DNA of 27,020 nucleotides, from NCBI GenBank assembly GCA_036510575.1, contig DATCDR010000007.1, positions 1 to 27,020 of the forward strand, given 5' to 3'. This document shows positions 14,116 through 20,819 of this stretch, piece by piece. Source of the DNA: DATCDR01 sp036510575. Its GTDB lineage: Bacteria > Actinomycetota > Acidimicrobiia > Acidimicrobiales > Bog-793. A model generated the notes under the pieces. That model was not told the origin of the DNA, ran no database searches, and saw only the letters and a program-made list of their open reading frames with translations. The position numbers and the translations under genes were made by a program. Position 1 is the first letter of the stretch. Each line of letters opens with the position of its first letter.

Positions 14116-15003
14116 TCAACTAGAAACTGATTCTCGCACGCCATTGAACAGGTCATCCTCGACGCCCTCGACCGGGATTCTGGTCTTGGCGAGGATGAAC
14201 GCGTCGTGACTATGCAGCTCGAACTCGACCTCATCGGGGAGGCCGAACCATCCCATCGAGGTTGGGTCGATCTGAGTCGCGTGCGCCAAGAGCGCTAGAC
14301 GGCGCACCTGCTGGAAACCGGTGAGATCGATGCGGGTTGACGGCTCGGGCTCGGGCTCGGCGCCGCGGTCGTTGAATCCGCCCTTGGCGATTCGCTCCGC
14401 GTACGGCGACTCGAGACCGAGATCGAGGAACTTCTGGTGACGCTCGAGGAAGCTCGCCCTCGAGTTCGCGGAGTAGTAGAGCTTGAGCGGCGCATAGGCC
14501 TCCCCAGCCTCTGGATACGCCTCCGGGTCCGCGGCCGCGTCAAACGCGGCGACCGTGATCTCATGGACCCGAATATGGTCCGGATGCCGGTAGCCGCGCT
14601 GATCCTCGGGGTAGCAGATGAGCACCTGGGGCCGGACCCGCCGGATGACGCCGACGAGGCGCCCGATCGCCTCTTCGATCGGTGCCGTGTGGAAAGACTC
14701 CGGGTGTGCGTTCGCCGGCGATTCAGGCATCCCCGAGTCGCGGTAGCCGAGCAGCGCGACCTCGTCGAAGCCGATGATCCGTGTCGCCTCCTCGAGCTCT
14801 TTCATACGAACCGCGCCGATGTCGGCTCGCACGTGGGGCAGATCCATCGCAGGATTCAAGATGTCGCCCTCCTCGCCACCGGTGCAGCAAACGAGCACAG
14901 TGTGGACGCCCTCGGCGTGATATCGGGCAACCGTCGCCGCCCCCTTGGAGGACTCGTCGTCGGGATGGGCGTGCACAGTCAAGAGACAAAGCCGTTCAGA
15001 CAT
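14116..15003 (-). CDS. mca: Mycothiol S-conjugate amidase
   Basis: 295 residues of the LmbE/PIG-L zinc deacetylase family. Mca cleaves the amide of mycothiol S-conjugates so that the mercapturate is exported. The zinc motif is HAHPDDESSKGAATVARY near residues 11-28. The SSKGAA sequence with Lys separates Mca from the deacetylase MshB. TGGEEGDILNPAMDLP and ICYPEDQRGYRHPDHIRVHE (the second zinc His in HPDH) are further family blocks. ATG 15003 is chosen because homologues start MSE/RLCLLTVHAHPDDE. The open frame continues upstream to 15552, but that part is antisense to pspA and Ser/Cys-rich. No Shine-Dalgarno sequence is present, and TAGCGT seven bases before the ATG suggests a leaderless mRNA. 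The gene implies that the host makes mycothiol. Confidence 0.93.
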   Translation of the reverse strand: MSERLCLLTVHAHPDDESSKGAATVARYHAEGVHTVLVCCTGGEEGDILNPAMDLPHVRADIGAVRMKELEEATRIIGFDEVALLGYRDSGMPESPANAHPESFHTAPIEEAIGRLVGVIRRVRPQVLICYPEDQRGYRHPDHIRVHEITVAAFDAAADPEAYPEAGEAYAPLKLYYSANSRASFLERHQKFLDLGLESPYAERIAKGGFNDRGAEPEPEPSTRIDLTGFQQVRRLALLAHATQIDPTSMGWFGLPDEVEFELHSHDAFILAKTRIPVEGVEDDLFNGVRESVSS

Positions 15004-15010
15004 GACCACG

Positions 15011-15016
15011 ACGCTA
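15011..15016 (-). promoter_or_regulatory. Putative -10 hexamer (TAGCGT) for leaderless mca
   Basis: The hexamer fits TANNNT and is separated from ATG 15003 by seven bases. No ribosome binding site is seen. Confidence 0.4.
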
Positions 15017-15090
15017 TCCGCCCGATCAGCTGAGTGAGCGATTGCTCCTCGATCGAGCCCCATTGCTGCGCCCGAACCGTCCGAGGGCAG

Positions 15091-15108
15091 GTGAGCACGT
15101 ATGCTCAC
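15091..15108. promoter_or_regulatory. Operator-like inverted repeat upstream of the psp operon
   Basis: GTGAGCA-CGTA-TGCTCAC is a perfect seven-base inverted repeat in the 190-base divergent region, 86 bases before the pspA ATG. A second, shorter repeat GGCG-TATT-CGCC follows at 15118-15129. Either could bind a dimeric stress regulator. They do not match LexA, HspR or ClgR boxes as I know them. Confidence 0.45.
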
Positions 15109-15193
15109 AGCTGAATCGGCGTATTCGCCGGCACGGGCCAACACCTTGGTGCTGGCGTAGAACTCAGATGATGTCCCAGGAAGGAACGGTGAC

Positions 15194-16033
15194 ATGGCCT
15201 TCATGAAGCGCCTGTCGGGCGTAGTACAGGCGAAGGCGAACAAGGTGCTCGACCGGGTCGAAGACCCTCGCGAGACCCTCGACCTCTCGTACGAAAAGCA
15301 GCTGGAGCAGCTCCAACAGGTACGAAAGGGTGTCGCTGACGTCGCCACCGCGCGAAAGCGCATCGAGCTCCAGGCCTCCCAACTACAAGCCAGTGCCAAC
15401 AAGCTGCAAGACCAGGCCAAGCAGGCACTTGCGCAGAATCGGGAAGACCTCGCCCGCGAGGCGCTCAGCCGCCGCGCCGGCATCGCCGACCAGCTCGAGC
15501 AGCTGCGTGTACAACACGAGCAGCTCCAAGCACAAGAGGAGAAGCTCGTCACGACGACCCAGCAGCTCCAGACCCGGGTCGAGGCGTTCCGAAGCCAGAA
15601 GGAGACCTTGAAGGCTTCCTACACCGCGGCCGAGGCGCAGACCAAGATCGGCGAGGCCGTTTCTGGGATCTCGGAGTCGATGAGCGACACCGGCATGGCG
15701 ATGCAGCGCGCGCAGGACAAGATCGCGAACATGCAGGCTCGAGCAGGTGCAGTCGACGAGCTGCTGGCGTCTGGCGCGCTCACCGACCTCACCGGGTCGA
15801 GCGACCCGCTCCAAGCCGAGCTCGACAAGAACTCAGCGTCCACGCAGGTCGAGCTCGAGCTCGCCCAGCTAAAGGGTCAGCTCGCGCCGGGCGGAGACGC
15901 CCCTGCCATCGCCGCCGCGCCGGGAGCCGCCGAAGCCACCGACGCTACCGATGCCGAAGTGGTCGCTGAGGCCGAGCCGGCTCCTTCTAGTGGAGCGAGC
16001 CTGTTCACGCTGAACAAGGACGGCGGCGCGTGA
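15194..16033 (+). CDS. pspA: PspA/IM30 (Vipp1) family phage-shock protein
   Basis: 279 residues. PspA is a membrane-associated ESCRT-III-like scaffold that binds stressed inner membrane and limits proton leakage. The N-terminus MAFMKRLSGVVQAKANKVLDR would form the amphipathic helix and hinge, followed by long coiled-coil helices from about 25 to 185 (DPRETLDLSYEKQLEQLQQV is a family signature). A further conserved helix is at about 205-227. The C-terminus (about 232-279) is an Ala/Glu-rich low-complexity tail absent from E. coli PspA. GGAAGGA ten bases upstream supports the ATG at 15194. It overlaps pspAA by four bases (GTGA) and leads pspA-pspAA-htpX-pspAB. Classical PspB/PspC/PspF are not present here. 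Confidence 0.93.
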   Translation: MAFMKRLSGVVQAKANKVLDRVEDPRETLDLSYEKQLEQLQQVRKGVADVATARKRIELQASQLQASANKLQDQAKQALAQNREDLAREALSRRAGIADQLEQLRVQHEQLQAQEEKLVTTTQQLQTRVEAFRSQKETLKASYTAAEAQTKIGEAVSGISESMSDTGMAMQRAQDKIANMQARAGAVDELLASGALTDLTGSSDPLQAELDKNSASTQVELELAQLKGQLAPGGDAPAIAAAPGAAEATDATDAEVVAEAEPAPSSGASLFTLNKDGGA

Positions 16034-16299
16034 TCATCCGGATCCTCGGGGACGGCCAGTTCGAGGTCGCCGACGCCAATAAGGCAAAACTCGACGAGCT
16101 CGATGCGGCGGTCGATCGCGCGATCACCGCCGCGGACGACGTCGCATTCGCCGCAGCGCTCTCGGCGCTCGACGCGGAGATCCGACGCATCGGCACCCCG
16201 ATAGACGCCTCCACCATCCTTCCATCGGACTTGATTCTCCCCCACGAAGGAGCAAGCCTGAGCGAAATCAGTGAGCTGCTTGGTTCAGAGGAGAGCTGA
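16030..16299 (+). CDS. pspAA: PspA-associated protein PspAA
   Basis: A small 89-residue soluble protein starting at GTG 16030 inside the pspA stop (GTGA). MIIRILGDGQFEVADANKAKLDELDAAVDRAI is the standard start of the PspAA family found after pspA in actinobacteria and archaea. The remainder is helical and acidic and ends SLSEISELLG. The family has no catalytic residues and is thought to act as a partner or modulator of PspA. It is followed after three bases by htpX, so coupled expression is certain by layout. Confidence 0.88.
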   Translation: MIIRILGDGQFEVADANKAKLDELDAAVDRAITAADDVAFAAALSALDAEIRRIGTPIDASTILPSDLILPHEGASLSEISELLGSEES

Positions 16300-16302
16300 G
16301 CA

Positions 16303-17238
16303 GTGAGCAAGTCCAAATTTCCAGCTGACCGCGGCCTGACCGCTCGAATGCTGAGCACGGTCTTCTTGCTCGGCCTGTTGTACGCCGTCTTTATCGTCGT
16401 GCTCGTCGCCGCGCACGTCGCGCTCGGCTTCATTCTCGTCATCGGCTTCGGCATCTTGTTCGTGCAGTACTTCTTCTCGGACAAGATCGCCCTCTACTCA
16501 ATGGGTGGCAAGATCGTCACCCGGGAGCAGGAACCCCAGCTGCATGGCATCGTCGACCGGCTCGTAGCTATGGCCGATATGCAAAAACCAACGGTCGCCA
16601 TCGCGCAAAGCGACATCCCGAACGCATTCGCGACCGGACGGAACCAGAAGCACGCGGTCGTCTGCGCCACGACGGGCCTGTTGAACCGACTCGACGAGAA
16701 AGAGGTCGAGGCCGTGCTCGCGCACGAGCTCAGCCACGTGGCCCATCGGGACGTCGCGGTGATGACGATCGCGAGCTTTCTCGGAATACTTGCCGGGCTA
16801 CTGACCCGAGTGCTCTACATCTCCGGCCTGTTCGGCGGATTCGGCGGCAACAACAGGTCGAACAACAACAACTCTGGCGGGAACCTGTTCGCGGTCGAGA
16901 TGGCGATGCTTTTGTTCTCCGCTGTCATCTACATGATCAGCTTCATCCTCATCCGGACGCTGTCGCGTTATCGCGAGCTCGCCGCGGACCGGTCCGGCGC
17001 GATCCTCATCGGTCAGCCCCAGGTGCTCGCCTCAGCACTCCAGAAGGTCTCCGGCGAGATGGCGAGGATCCCGACGCGCGACCTTCGATCCGCCGAGCAC
17101 TTCAACGCCTTTTACTTCGCGCCTGCCCTAGCTCCGGGCGTGAGCTTGTCGTCGCTGTTCTCCACGCACCCGAGCCTTGAGCGGCGACTTGCCGAGCTCT
17201 CCAAGCTCGACGCCGAGATGCGACACGGGCTCACGTGA
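16303..17238 (+). CDS. htpX: HtpX-type membrane zinc metalloprotease (M48B)
   Basis: 311 residues. HtpX degrades misfolded membrane proteins from the cytoplasmic side. Two N-terminal helices (about 16-38 and 40-58) precede the protease domain. The zinc motif is H141-E-L-S-H145 (VLAHELSHVAHRD), with the third ligand probably E225 in SRYRELAADR. Two more hydrophobic segments lie at about 151-172 and 197-219, separated by a Gly/Asn-rich loop (FGGFGGNNRSNNNNSGGN). C-terminal SSLFSTHPSLERRLAEL is characteristic. The start is GTG 16303, with GAGGAG nine bases upstream. Its position inside the psp operon ties membrane-protein quality control to PspA stress protection. Confidence 0.94.
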   Translation: MSKSKFPADRGLTARMLSTVFLLGLLYAVFIVVLVAAHVALGFILVIGFGILFVQYFFSDKIALYSMGGKIVTREQEPQLHGIVDRLVAMADMQKPTVAIAQSDIPNAFATGRNQKHAVVCATTGLLNRLDEKEVEAVLAHELSHVAHRDVAVMTIASFLGILAGLLTRVLYISGLFGGFGGNNRSNNNNSGGNLFAVEMAMLLFSAVIYMISFILIRTLSRYRELAADRSGAILIGQPQVLASALQKVSGEMARIPTRDLRSAEHFNAFYFAPALAPGVSLSSLFSTHPSLERRLAELSKLDAEMRHGLT

Positions 17239-17266
17239 GGTCGGCGACGCTGGCCAGGTTGCTCTA

Positions 17267-17872
17267 GTGGGCTTCCTCGACGCACTCCTTGGACGTACGA
17301 AGCCGGCGCAGCCGAATCTCGACCACCTTTTCGGCCTCCCCGGCGCGCAGATCACCCTCGAGGCCGCAGAGGGCATGCACCCGAGCGGCGAAGCGGCAGT
17401 CTGCTTCAAGCCGGCGTCTGCACAGTCCTTCGCCGACACCGAGAAGGAGCTCGTCGAGCTCTTGAACCTCAATGAGGAGGGCACCGATCCGAACGCCGCC
17501 AAAGCGACGCTCTCGAATCAAGAAGACGAGTTCGGATACCGCTGGGTAGTCGTTGCGTCGTCGGACTTCAGCTCCCTCGTCACCAGGGTGCATCTCGTGA
17601 ACTCGACGCTCGAAGAACACGGCTGGGGTCCCCAGCTGCTCTGCTCGGTGTTCCCGTTCCACCCCGATACCCCCGGCGCCCCAGGAACGGCGAGCGTCAC
17701 GTACCTCATCTACCTCTACAAGCGGGGCAGCTTCTACCCATTCGTGCCGACAAATGGTGAGCATCGCGACAACGAAATGGAGCTCCGGCTAAAGACCGAG
17801 CTGGCGAACGACCTGACGATCGAGAAAGACCTTGACCACTGGTTCCCGATTTGGAAGCTGCCGATCTCCTAA
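17267..17872 (+). CDS. pspAB: PspA-associated protein PspAB
   Basis: About 201 residues. GTG 17267 gives MGFLDALLGRTKPAQPNLDHLFGLP, the typical PspAB start; the frame is open further upstream but that part overlaps htpX. The sequence has no transmembrane helix and no known catalytic motif. Strand-rich regions (FGYRWVVVASSDFSSLVTRVHLVN, ASVTYLIYLYKRGSFYPFVP) and the C-terminus LTIEKDLDHWFPIWKLPI are conserved in the family. PspAB accompanies PspA/HtpX in actinobacteria and archaea; its mechanism is not established. It lies 28 bases after htpX and is the last gene of the operon. Its stop overlaps that of the convergent pterin dehydratase (CTAA). Confidence 0.87.
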   Translation: MGFLDALLGRTKPAQPNLDHLFGLPGAQITLEAAEGMHPSGEAAVCFKPASAQSFADTEKELVELLNLNEEGTDPNAAKATLSNQEDEFGYRWVVVASSDFSSLVTRVHLVNSTLEEHGWGPQLLCSVFPFHPDTPGAPGTASVTYLIYLYKRGSFYPFVPTNGEHRDNEMELRLKTELANDLTIEKDLDHWFPIWKLPIS

Positions 17873-18159
17873 CCGGCCTCGACATCGTCGAGCTGGTCGA
17901 TCCGACCTGCTAGCGCGAAGTCGTTCTCGGTGATCCCGCCGAGATAGTGCGTCGAGGAGCGCAACGTGACGGTGTCGTATCGAAGGTCGATGTCCGGGTG
18001 ATGGTTGAGCTCCTCGGCGACTGCGCCGACGCTATTGATGTAGGCGAGCGAGCCAGCGAAGTCGGCGAACTTCACCACCTTTACGATTGCGTCGCCTTCG
18101 ATCTGCCAAGCGGCACTGACGCTTGCTTCGATGACTGCCGGATCAGTAATGACGTCCAT
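17869..18159 (-). CDS. 4a-hydroxytetrahydrobiopterin dehydratase (PCD/DCoH)
   Basis: 96 residues. PCD dehydrates 4a-hydroxy-tetrahydropterin to quinonoid dihydropterin. The active-site block is AEELNHHPDIDLRYDTV with His53-His54-Pro55, followed by the second conserved part RSSTHYLGGITENDFALA with His71. Length is standard. No aromatic amino acid hydroxylase is in the window, so its partner is unknown; in such genomes PCD may serve molybdopterin or folate-related side reactions. The gene lies 37 bases after xthA on the same strand. Its own -10 hexamer TAACGT stands eight bases before the ATG, which makes a separate leaderless transcript plausible. Confidence 0.92.
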   Translation of the reverse strand: MDVITDPAVIEASVSAAWQIEGDAIVKVVKFADFAGSLAYINSVGAVAEELNHHPDIDLRYDTVTLRSSTHYLGGITENDFALAGRIDQLDDVEAG

Positions 18160-18167
18160 ATCTGCCG

Positions 18168-18173
18168 ACGTTA
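18168..18173 (-). promoter_or_regulatory. Putative -10 hexamer (TAACGT) for leaderless pterin dehydratase gene
   Basis: The hexamer fits TANNNT, eight bases before ATG 18159, in the gap after xthA. No Shine-Dalgarno sequence is seen. Confidence 0.38.
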
Positions 18174-18196
18174 GCCAATCGAGTTCGCTTGAGGGA

Positions 18197-18982
18197 TCAG
18201 TCGCGTTCTTTGAGCTCGATGACCACTGGCGCGTGATCGGATGGCTGCGGGCCCTTTCGGGCCTCGCGATCGCGGTACGCGGCTGTCAGGCGGGCAAGGA
18301 CCGGCTGGCTGACGAGCGCTAGGTCGATCCGCATCCCCCAGCCTTTGTGGAAAGCACCGGCCCGGTAGTCCCACCACGTGAAGGGCCCGATCTCGTCCGG
18401 GTTGGTGACCCGCATCGCGTCGGAGAGCCCCCAGTCCTCGACGTTGGCGAGCGCTGCCCGCTCTTCGGGCGTCACGTGCGTCATCCCGACGAACTGGGTG
18501 ATATCCCAAACGTCTCGGTCTTCTGGGGCGACGTTGAAGTCGCCGAGGATGACTACCTCGTCGCCTGGCTGACACGTTAGGTCGAGCTCTCGGCGGAGCT
18601 GGCCAAGCCATGCCAGCTTCTGCTCGAAGAACTCCGAGTCCACGGTCCGACCGTTTGGAACGTAAACGCTCATCACCTTCACCCCAGCACAGATCGCCTG
18701 CACGATGCGACACTCTTCGACCGAGGCCGAGTCCTCCCCGGAGAATCCTCCTCTGGCATCTTCGAGCCCGACCTTGGACAAGATCGCGACACCGTTCCAG
18801 CGCCCGTTGCCATGGTGGGTGGAGGCGTAACCGAGGTCGGCGAACACCGACGTCGGGAAGGCAGAGTCGGCGAGCTTGGTCTCTTGCATCACGAGTACGT
18901 CGGGCTGGTGCTCACCGATCCAGGCCTCGACCCTTGGCAGCCTCGCCTTTAGCGAGTTCACATTCCACGTCGCGATCTTCAT
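18197..18982 (-). CDS. xthA: Exodeoxyribonuclease III (AP endonuclease)
   Basis: 261 residues of the EEP/APE1 family. ExoIII removes 3' blocking groups and cuts at abasic sites in base-excision repair, and also has 3'-5' exonuclease activity. Metal and catalytic residues line up with E. coli ExoIII: Asn7 (TWNVNSL), Glu34 (MQETKL), Tyr106 (SVYVPNG), Asp147 and Asn149 (LGDFNVAPED), Asp249-His250 (SDHAPVV). The WWDYRAGAFHKGWGMRIDL block is typical. The ATG overlaps the FabZ-like gene's stop by four bases (ATGA), so it is translationally coupled to that gene and, through it, to the NYN RNase gene. Confidence 0.96.
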   Translation of the reverse strand: MKIATWNVNSLKARLPRVEAWIGEHQPDVLVMQETKLADSAFPTSVFADLGYASTHHGNGRWNGVAILSKVGLEDARGGFSGEDSASVEECRIVQAICAGVKVMSVYVPNGRTVDSEFFEQKLAWLGQLRRELDLTCQPGDEVVILGDFNVAPEDRDVWDITQFVGMTHVTPEERAALANVEDWGLSDAMRVTNPDEIGPFTWWDYRAGAFHKGWGMRIDLALVSQPVLARLTAAYRDREARKGPQPSDHAPVVIELKERD

Positions 18983-19413
18983 AAACTCACCGTCTCCACG
19001 AGCACGAAGAACAGGCCCGTCTCGCAGGCGACCTGGCCGTCGACGATGGCGACGCCATGTCCAGATCCAGCCCGAGCAGAGATGCGATCGATCGTCACTT
19101 CAAGGTCGAGGGTGTCTCCAGGAAGGACCTGACGGCGAAAGCGCGCTCGGTCGATACCTCCGAAAAGTGGCAACCGACCGCTGAATCGCTCATCCGCGAG
19201 CACCGCAGCCGCACCGAGTTGAGCGAGCGATTCGACGATGAGGACTCCCGGCACCGTCGGGCGACCTGGGAAATGGCCGGCGAAGAAGGCCTCCTCGCCA
19301 GTAAGTGACCAGGTACCCCGAGCCGCTTCTCCAGGGGTGAGTGCGGTGATCTCGCTCAATAGGAGGAAGGGCGGCCGGTGCGGGAGAAGCTCCTCTGGCC
19401 GCGGCATGGTCAC
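18979..19413 (-). CDS. fabZ: FabZ-like 3-hydroxyacyl-ACP dehydratase
   Basis: A 144-residue hot-dog-fold protein. FabZ removes water from 3-hydroxyacyl-ACP during fatty acid elongation. The catalytic pair His47 (FFAGHFPGRPTVPG) and Glu61 (VLIVESLAQLG) has the family spacing of 14 residues. LLPHRPPFLLLSEI near the N-terminus is also diagnostic. The start is GTG 19413, in a GTGA overlap with the upstream RNase gene; ATG 19407 two codons later is an alternative. The context is odd: no fatty acid synthesis or lipid A genes are nearby, and the gene is coupled on both sides to nucleic acid enzymes. It may supply a dehydratase to a type I synthase or a lipid pathway; this is a guess. Confidence 0.9.
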   Translation of the reverse strand: MTMPRPEELLPHRPPFLLLSEITALTPGEAARGTWSLTGEEAFFAGHFPGRPTVPGVLIVESLAQLGAAAVLADERFSGRLPLFGGIDRARFRRQVLPGDTLDLEVTIDRISARAGSGHGVAIVDGQVACETGLFFVLVETVSL

Positions 19414-20768
19414 GCTCGGCTCCTCGGGGATCGCCTCGGTCCGTCGGACTCTCGTGCCGGCGCGCTCGCCGCTCGACTAGTTGGGGCACGCTTGGCAGCA
19501 GCTGCCTTCTTCGTGGGCGCTGCCGGCGTCGTGGGCGCCGCTTTGGCACTAGCTGTCGCCTTTCGCGGCGCGGCCTTCTTCGGAGGGGCCTTCTTCGGCG
19601 CAGCGCGCTTTTCGACAGAAGCTGCCCCAACCGGCGCCGCGACCCGCTTCGCCGGTGCACGCTTTTTCACCGGAGCAGCCTTTTTCGCTGGGATGGCGGG
19701 CGTCTCCGGAGCTGCGTCGGGCGTCGGTGGCGCCGATTCGGCGACGGACGATCGCTTCGTAGCCGAGGCCTTCTTCGCCGGAGCTGTCTCTCCGCTTGCT
19801 CGACGCCCACGCGGCCGGGTCATGGCAACTTCGGCGGCGACGGTCTCCTCGCTCGGAACACCTCGGATGACACCGACCTCTGGAACCGCGAGCTCGACAC
19901 CACGTCGTGCCGGATCGAGCGCGGTGACGACGAATGCTCGACTCTCGGCGCGTGTGAGTACCTCCCTTGCACTTCTTGGCGCGGGCTGCGCGAGACCCGA
20001 CAGCGGCACGTAGCAGCGGACGTCGCCGACCATGACGATGGCACCGTGGGAGGTGAAGCCCTCAACGACTCCCTCGACTACAGCGCCGAGCGGGTGTGCC
20101 GCGATGAACGTGATGAAGGGGATCGGGGCATTCACCGCGACTGGCCGGCGCGCGAGTGGTGGCTCGGTCGACGCTTCTGCTGTCGCCTCGGCCCGACGCC
20201 TCGTCGGAGCCGGACGGCTCGCGCCGATCGCGATGCGGCCATCGCCGGTCGCTTCGGCCGTGGCATCGGCCACTGCCTTTTCTACGCGGGTCTTGGCCTT
20301 GGAGGCCTCACGGACCGCTACCCGGCTCTTGATACCGCGCACCGGTGAGCGGGGGATGAAGATCCAGCCGACGCTCGGCACCGGCGTCGCCCCGAGCAGC
20401 CTGCCTGGCTCGAAGAGCCAGTCGTGCTCACCGTGAAACTCCTGGAACGAGTCGTTGGAGAGCACCGTCGCTCCAACCTTCTCGGCGATTCGCAACAAGA
20501 ACGCGTCGCCCCGTCCGATCGCGCCGGCGGGCGGTGAGACGTACTCGCCGCGAAGCGTCGCCTGCTCGAAGCGCGCCCGTTCGGAGGCATCGATTCGGTG
20601 CGCGAACGTCGCATCGACGACGACCGTCACCTCGGCGCTCGGATAGTCCTTCCGGATCTCCGAAACGGCCGACTCGAGCTGGTCAAGCGACGGCACGGTT
20701 CGGCCCTCGGTCGCGATGTTCGAGCCGTCGACGACGACATGCTTTGCCACGACGGTCACGTCCGGCAC
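19410..20768 (-). CDS. Regnase-like NYN/PIN RNase with S1 domain and histone-H1-like tail
   Basis: 452 residues in three parts. Residues about 10-145 match the NYN domain of the Zc3h12a (Regnase) RNase group: HVVVDGSNIATEG, TVVVDATFAHR, GRGDAFLLRIA, TVLSNDSFQEF, then an HGEHDW...GWIFIPRSP end. Acidic residues Asp14, Asp52, Asp88 and Asp106 could hold the catalytic metal. Residues about 226-262 look like a single S1/OB RNA-binding fold (GAVVEGVVEGFTSHGAIVMVG, CYVPLSGLA). From about 315 the chain is Ala/Lys/Pro-rich with PAKKA-type repeats, like HupB or histone H1 tails. Probable role: endoribonuclease in RNA decay or processing, held on nucleic acid by the tail. The annotated start is GTG 20768; GTG 20759 is an alternative because a ten-codon ORF ends there (GTGA). 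It is coupled to fabZ downstream and lies 51 bases after kgd. Confidence 0.85.
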   Translation of the reverse strand: MPDVTVVAKHVVVDGSNIATEGRTVPSLDQLESAVSEIRKDYPSAEVTVVVDATFAHRIDASERARFEQATLRGEYVSPPAGAIGRGDAFLLRIAEKVGATVLSNDSFQEFHGEHDWLFEPGRLLGATPVPSVGWIFIPRSPVRGIKSRVAVREASKAKTRVEKAVADATAEATGDGRIAIGASRPAPTRRRAEATAEASTEPPLARRPVAVNAPIPFITFIAAHPLGAVVEGVVEGFTSHGAIVMVGDVRCYVPLSGLAQPAPRSAREVLTRAESRAFVVTALDPARRGVELAVPEVGVIRGVPSEETVAAEVAMTRPRGRRASGETAPAKKASATKRSSVAESAPPTPDAAPETPAIPAKKAAPVKKRAPAKRVAAPVGAASVEKRAAPKKAPPKKAAPRKATASAKAAPTTPAAPTKKAAAAKRAPTSRAASAPARESDGPRRSPRSRA

Positions 20769-20788
20769 GAACCCTTTGTTGTCACCAT
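20756..20788 (-). CDS. Possible ten-codon leader ORF before the NYN RNase gene
   Basis: ATG 20788 follows an AAGGTGA sequence and encodes MVTTKGSCRT. Its TGA overlaps GTG 20759 of the RNase gene as GTGA. This could be a short coupling or leader peptide, or chance. No conservation can be judged here. Confidence 0.25.
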   Translation of the reverse strand: MVTTKGSCRT

Positions 20789-20819
20789 CGGCTCACCTTG
20801 AGTCGACTGGGTCACACGC

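Noticed and set aside
15004..15552. Long N-terminal extension of mca
   Set aside because: The added part is antisense to pspA, Ser/Cys/Arg-rich, and unlike Mca proteins, which begin just before HAHPDDE.
19450..19800. Lys/Ala repeat DNA as a possible CRISPR or tandem repeat array
   Set aside because: The repetition comes from codons of the Lys/Ala/Pro-rich tail, without regular spacing or spacer sequences.
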